This document shows positions 7,007 through 8,968 of a stretch of DNA of 8,968 nt, piece after piece. Positions within the stretch are counted from its first letter, which is position 1, and every line of letters starts with the position of its first letter. The translations under genes were made by a program, and so were the position numbers. A model generated the notes under the pieces. It was not told the DNA's origin and did not search any database. It worked only from the letters and a program-made list of their open reading frames with translations. The DNA is taken from contig DATMJW010000011.1 in the NCBI GenBank assembly GCA_035553355.1, forward strand, positions 1 to 8,968, given 5' to 3'. Origin of the DNA: Gaiellasilicea sp035553355 (GTDB taxonomy: Bacteria; Actinomycetota; Thermoleophilia; Gaiellales; Gaiellaceae).

Positions 7007-7557
7007 ACGCCCGAAAGAGACATCTCGCCTGGCCGCAGCTCGCGCCTCGTCGCCTCCAGCAGCTCGACTCGCGCGTCGACGAGCGCACGCACGGCGGCGT
7101 CCGGCGCAGTGGCGATCGCGCCGCCACCTCCGAAGCCGCACCACCGCCACTCCGCCGGATGCCGGCACAGACGCGCAACGACCGGATTGAGGGCGACGTA
7201 CGCCCGTGTCGCGAGGTAGTGCTCCTCCGAGAGGATCGGCGTCGGCGAGTACGGCGCCGCGACCAGGTGCCCCCGACGGTCGTGGCGGCGGTTGAAACGC
7301 TGGACGACGCACGCCCACAGGTATTGCATCGCGCGCGGCAGGTTCGCGCGCGGGGCGCGCACCACGAGGTGGATGTGGTTCGTCATCACGCAGTAGTCGT
7401 GGAGCTCGAGCTCGTACCGGTCGCGCGTCTTCGCGAGAAGGGCGACGACGGCGTCGCGATCGCGCTCGTCGAGCGAGAAGACGTCGCGGCCAGTCGCGTG
7501 CTGGGTGACGTGGTTGACGATGTCAGGGGAGAGGACGAGCGGGTCGCGAGCCGGCAC
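6994..7557 (-). CDS. REP-associated tyrosine transposase (RAYT, Y1 HUH family)
   Basis: A 187-residue single-strand nuclease of the IS200/IS605-related Y1 transposase superfamily, RAYT branch. RAYTs bind and cleave REP hairpins as single-stranded DNA through an HUH histidine pair and a tyrosine. Seen here: N-terminal VNHVTQHATGRDVF (counterpart of the usual HVTQRGNNRQ), CVMTNHIHLVV with His61 and His63, AMQYL..VQRFNRRH, GHLVAAPYS (usually GHLFQGRF), and RAYVALNPV with Tyr120 as the likely nucleophile, followed by PAEWRWCGFG. All catalytic residues are present and the frame is intact, so it may be active. The length fits small RAYTs. The start is a GTG at 7557 with only a poor ribosome binding site. 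The last residues (GVSRA) and the stop codon are encoded by the left REP-like repeat itself. There is no partner TnpB or recombinase. It is convergent with the cytochrome gene. Confidence 0.9.
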   Translation of the reverse strand: MPARDPLVLSPDIVNHVTQHATGRDVFSLDERDRDAVVALLAKTRDRYELELHDYCVMTNHIHLVVRAPRANLPRAMQYLWACVVQRFNRRHDRRGHLVAAPYSPTPILSEEHYLATRAYVALNPVVARLCRHPAEWRWCGFGGGGAIATAPDAAVRALVDARVELLEATRRELRPGEMSLSGVSRA

Positions 7558-7603
7558 GCTCCGACGCTACTGCCGCGCGACGCCGCGGTCGCGCTCGCGG
7601 CGC

Positions 7604-7636
7604 GGATTGGCACTGAATCGGCACAGATTCGGCTGT
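7604..7636 (+). repeat. Three imperfect 11-bp tandem units upstream of the RAYT gene
   Basis: GGATTGGCACT, GAATCGGCACA and GATTCGGCTGT follow one another without gaps; neighbours agree at 8 and 7 of 11 positions. GAATC (7615-7619) and GATTC (7626-7630) can also form a small hairpin. The period is about one helical turn, as in protein-binding arrays, and the site lies 47 bases before the RAYT start on its upstream side. The match is weak enough that chance cannot be excluded. The rest of 7558-7657 shows only an inverted pair, CGTGTC (7637-7642) and GACACG (7653-7658). Confidence 0.35.
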
Positions 7637-7657
7637 CGTGTCGGCCGGAATGGACAC

Positions 7658-7697
7658 GTCCGGTGCTTAAAGCACGGGACGTGGCCGGAACGGCCAC
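7658..7697 (-). repeat. Right REP-like double hairpin (inverted copy)
   Basis: Reverse-complement copy of the left repeat core at 6967-7006, matching at 36 of 40 positions. Hairpin B pairs 7658-7667 with 7671-7680 (nine Watson-Crick pairs and one G-G mismatch at 7662/7676); hairpin A pairs 7681-7687 with 7691-7697 (GTGGCCG-GAA-CGGCCAC, seven perfect pairs). Unlike the left copy, hairpin A does not extend to ten pairs because the flanks differ. It lies 17 bases from the stop of the USP-like gene, the same side-by-side placement as the left copy with the cytochrome gene. Confidence 0.83.
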
Positions 7698-7714
7698 CGG
7701 GCGTGCGCGCGGCG

Positions 7715-8344
7715 CTAGTCGTGGGTGGTGGCGACGACGTGGGAGATCGGGACGTCGAAGCGCTCGCGGGCCCGCTCGACGATCCCGCGCTCGAGCCAGC
7801 TCGACCCGCCCGCAGCGTGCGTCGAGATCACGACCTCGTCGGGGCCGAACGTCCGCAACGCGTCCTCGATCGCCTGGAGCGGGTCGCCGTCGCCGATCTC
7901 GCCGCGAACGGAGATCCCCTCCCCGCGCAGGCGCTCGAGCGCAGCTTCGAGACGCGCGCCCGCACCCTCCCGCGCCCCGTCGTCGTCCGAGGCCCAGTGC
8001 TGGAGCGCGGATCCACGCGCGGGGCAGACGACGAGCACCTGCTCCTCCACGTCCCGTGTCCGCTCCCGGATCGCGTCGAGGAGCTCGGCGCCGCCGAGCG
8101 ACTCGTCCGCCACGACGAGGATCCGCCGCTCGCCGCCGGGACGCGGCGCCGGCGCGATCGGCGGCGGTGCGCCCTTGCCGCGGATCCCGAGGACGCGGTA
8201 CAGGATCGCGCCCGTCAATCCGAGGAAGACGAGCACGCCCACCGCCGGGTGCACGAACGCCGCCAACACGATCAGCGCGAAGTAGCCGAGCGTGTAGAGC
8301 ACGAGGCGGAACGCGTCCTCCTCGTGCCGGAGCGGGTTCCGCAC
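7715..8344 (-). CDS. Two-helix membrane protein with a C-terminal USP-like domain, in the oxidase operon
   Basis: A 209-residue protein. The cytoplasmic-looking start MRNPLRHEEDAFR is followed by two membrane helices at about 14-30 (LVLYTLGYFALIVLAAF) and 34-52, a Pro-rich linker (APPPIAPAPRPGG), and a domain from about residue 73 to the end that resembles universal stress protein folds: strand RRILVVADES, helix GAELLDAIRER, strand VLVVCPA, then GDGDPLQAIEDALRTFGPDEVVISTH and a final VPISHVVATTHD. The USP ATP motif GxxGx9G(S/T) is only partly recognisable (GGSSWLERGIV), so nucleotide binding is doubtful. The GTG start at 8344 shares one base with the subunit III TAG stop, so translation is very probably coupled. 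The two-helix part occupies the gene position where small oxidase subunit IV proteins are often found. A function in the oxidase (assembly, stability or sensing) is inference. It is convergent with the RAYT island. Confidence 0.8.
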   Translation of the reverse strand: MRNPLRHEEDAFRLVLYTLGYFALIVLAAFVHPAVGVLVFLGLTGAILYRVLGIRGKGAPPPIAPAPRPGGERRILVVADESLGGAELLDAIRERTRDVEEQVLVVCPARGSALQHWASDDDGAREGAGARLEAALERLRGEGISVRGEIGDGDPLQAIEDALRTFGPDEVVISTHAAGGSSWLERGIVERARERFDVPISHVVATTHD

Positions 8345-8949
8345 TAGATCAGGTAGATCGTCGCGTAGACGACGATCCACATCACGTCGACGAAGTGCCA
8401 GTAGATGCCGGGGATCTCGACGCCGTGGTGGTGCTCCGGGGTGAAGTGTCCGCGAAACGCCCGCACGGTCGCGACGGCGAGCAGCGTCAGCCCGACGAAG
8501 ACGTGCGCGCCGTGGAGGCCCGTGAGCCCGTAGAAGATCGTGCCGAAGGCGCCGTCGGCCGGGCTGAAGCCGATCCGCGCGTACTCGAGCATCTGGGTGA
8601 TCAGGAACGCGAGCCCCATCAGGAACGTGAGCACGAGCCCGGCCTGCAGGCCAGCGCGGTTGCCGCGCTTGATCGACTGGAGCGCCCAGTGCATCGTGAA
8701 GCTCGACGCGACGAGCACTGCGGTGTTCACGCCCGCGACGAAGACCGGCAGGTGGAACGGGTCGAGCGGCCACGGCGGCGCCTCGGGGTTGACGACGCGG
8801 ACGAAGAAGTACGCCGTGAAGAACGCCCCGAAGAGCATCGCCTCCGACGCGATGAAGAGGAACATCCCGAGCGTCGTCGGGTCGAGACGCGAGCTGTAAT
8901 GCGCGGGCGGCGGCCCGTGGTGGTGGTGCGGGTCGGCGTGCGCGCTCAC
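8344..8949 (-). CDS. ctaE: Cytochrome c oxidase subunit III (short five-helix form)
   Basis: Subunit III of an aa3/caa3-type haem-copper oxidase, an integral membrane protein that stabilises the catalytic subunit I. The 201-residue protein has a His-rich N terminus (HADPHHHHGPPPAH) and five hydrophobic helices, the short type usual in Gram-positive bacteria. Family landmarks are LGMFLFIASEAMLFGAFFTAYF in the first helix with its buried glutamate, GVNTAVLVASSFTMHWA, GLTGLHGAHVFVGL with the conserved histidines, and the C-terminal GIYWHFVDVMWIVVYATIYLI. The GTG start at 8949 is supported by GGAGGT at 8956-8961, six bases upstream. It is followed with a one-base overlap by the USP-like gene, and the frame upstream ends with PAEVAV and a TGA overlapping this GTG, so the operon continues to the right. 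Confidence 0.95.
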   Translation of the reverse strand: MSAHADPHHHHGPPPAHYSSRLDPTTLGMFLFIASEAMLFGAFFTAYFFVRVVNPEAPPWPLDPFHLPVFVAGVNTAVLVASSFTMHWALQSIKRGNRAGLQAGLVLTFLMGLAFLITQMLEYARIGFSPADGAFGTIFYGLTGLHGAHVFVGLTLLAVATVRAFRGHFTPEHHHGVEIPGIYWHFVDVMWIVVYATIYLI

Positions 8950-8968
8950 ACCGCCACCTCCGCCGGCT
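8946..8968 (-). CDS. Last codons of the gene upstream of ctaE (possibly oxidase subunit I)
   Basis: On the minus strand, a frame entering from the right edge reads PAEVAV and then a TGA at 8948-8946 that overlaps the ctaE GTG by the GTGA pattern also used at tatC/amidohydrolase. Six codons are too few for recognition. By gene order in haem-copper oxidase operons, subunit I (ctaD) is the best guess; this is inference from position only. Confidence 0.4.
8956..8961 (-). promoter_or_regulatory. Ribosome binding site of ctaE
   Basis: GGAGGT on the minus strand, six bases before the GTG at 8949. It is among the strongest Shine-Dalgarno sequences in the window and decides the GTG start of subunit III. 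Confidence 0.75.

Larger units (their letters stand above)
6939..7714 (-). mobile_element. RAYT/REP island between two convergent genes
   Basis: This block fills the whole space between the TAG stop of the cytochrome gene (6936-6938) and the stop of the convergent USP-like gene (7715-7717 on the minus strand). It consists of a RAYT gene on the minus strand bounded by two 40-bp repeats in opposite orientation (6967-7006 and 7658-7697; 36 of 40 positions identical when one is reverse-complemented). Homology continues weakly outward (GCACCGCGCACGC at 6944-6956; GCGCCGCGCGCACGC on the minus strand at 7700-7714). GCTAG occurs at both outer borders (6934-6938 and 7714-7718), overlapping the two stop codons. 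The structure matches a transposase gene with its REP-type targets, as known for RAYTs in gamma-proteobacteria. Whether the block moves as a unit is unproven. Confidence 0.75.

Noticed and set aside
6939..7714. A classic IS with terminal inverted repeats cut by a DDE transposase
   Set aside because: The protein has HIH and a tyrosine instead of a DDE triad, and each repeat is itself a double hairpin; this fits RAYT/REP, not a cut-and-paste IS.
8345..8773. N-terminal extension of the USP-like gene through ctaE
   Set aside because: The extended frame reads subunit III out of frame as Arg-rich sequence. The GTG at 8344, touching the ctaE stop, begins exactly before the membrane helices.

Overview
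The window is GC-rich throughout, with a strong G/C bias at third codon positions, several GTG and TTG starts, and long antisense open frames. Together with a TatA/TatC pair without TatB, a short subunit III of a haem-copper oxidase followed by a small membrane/USP-like gene, and a membrane-tailed SDR, this suggests an actinobacterial chromosome, possibly class Thermoleophilia. That placement is inference from gene style; there is no rRNA or marker gene to prove it.

Layout. (1) Positions 1-2595, minus strand: the 5' half of sufB (running off the left edge), sufC overlapping it by 4 bases, and upstream a 337-residue SDR oxidoreductase with a C-terminal membrane segment. (2) Positions 2652-6938, plus strand: tatA, tatC, an amidohydrolase/deaminase overlapping tatC by 4 bases, a membrane-anchored TPR protein, a STAS anti-sigma-factor antagonist, and a di-haem c-type cytochrome lipoprotein starting one base after the STAS stop. 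(3) Positions 6939-7714: a RAYT (REP-associated tyrosine transposase) gene between two copies of a 40-bp double-hairpin repeat in opposite orientation. The block lies exactly between the stop codons of two convergent genes. (4) Positions 7715-8968, minus strand: a two-helix membrane protein with a USP-like domain, cytochrome c oxidase subunit III (coxC/ctaE), and the last codons of an upstream gene whose end suits oxidase subunit I.

How it works together. SufBC assembles Fe-S clusters in the cytoplasm. TatAC exports folded proteins. The di-haem cytochrome and the oxidase operon face each other and are probably parts of one aerobic respiratory chain, separated by the RAYT/REP island. That island is the most unusual part of the window: its two repeats differ only at positions outside the Watson-Crick stems, and the transposase reading frame ends inside one of them.

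No tRNA, rRNA, CRISPR array or replication origin was seen. The only non-coding stretches are short (under 160 bp) and are described in the entries.
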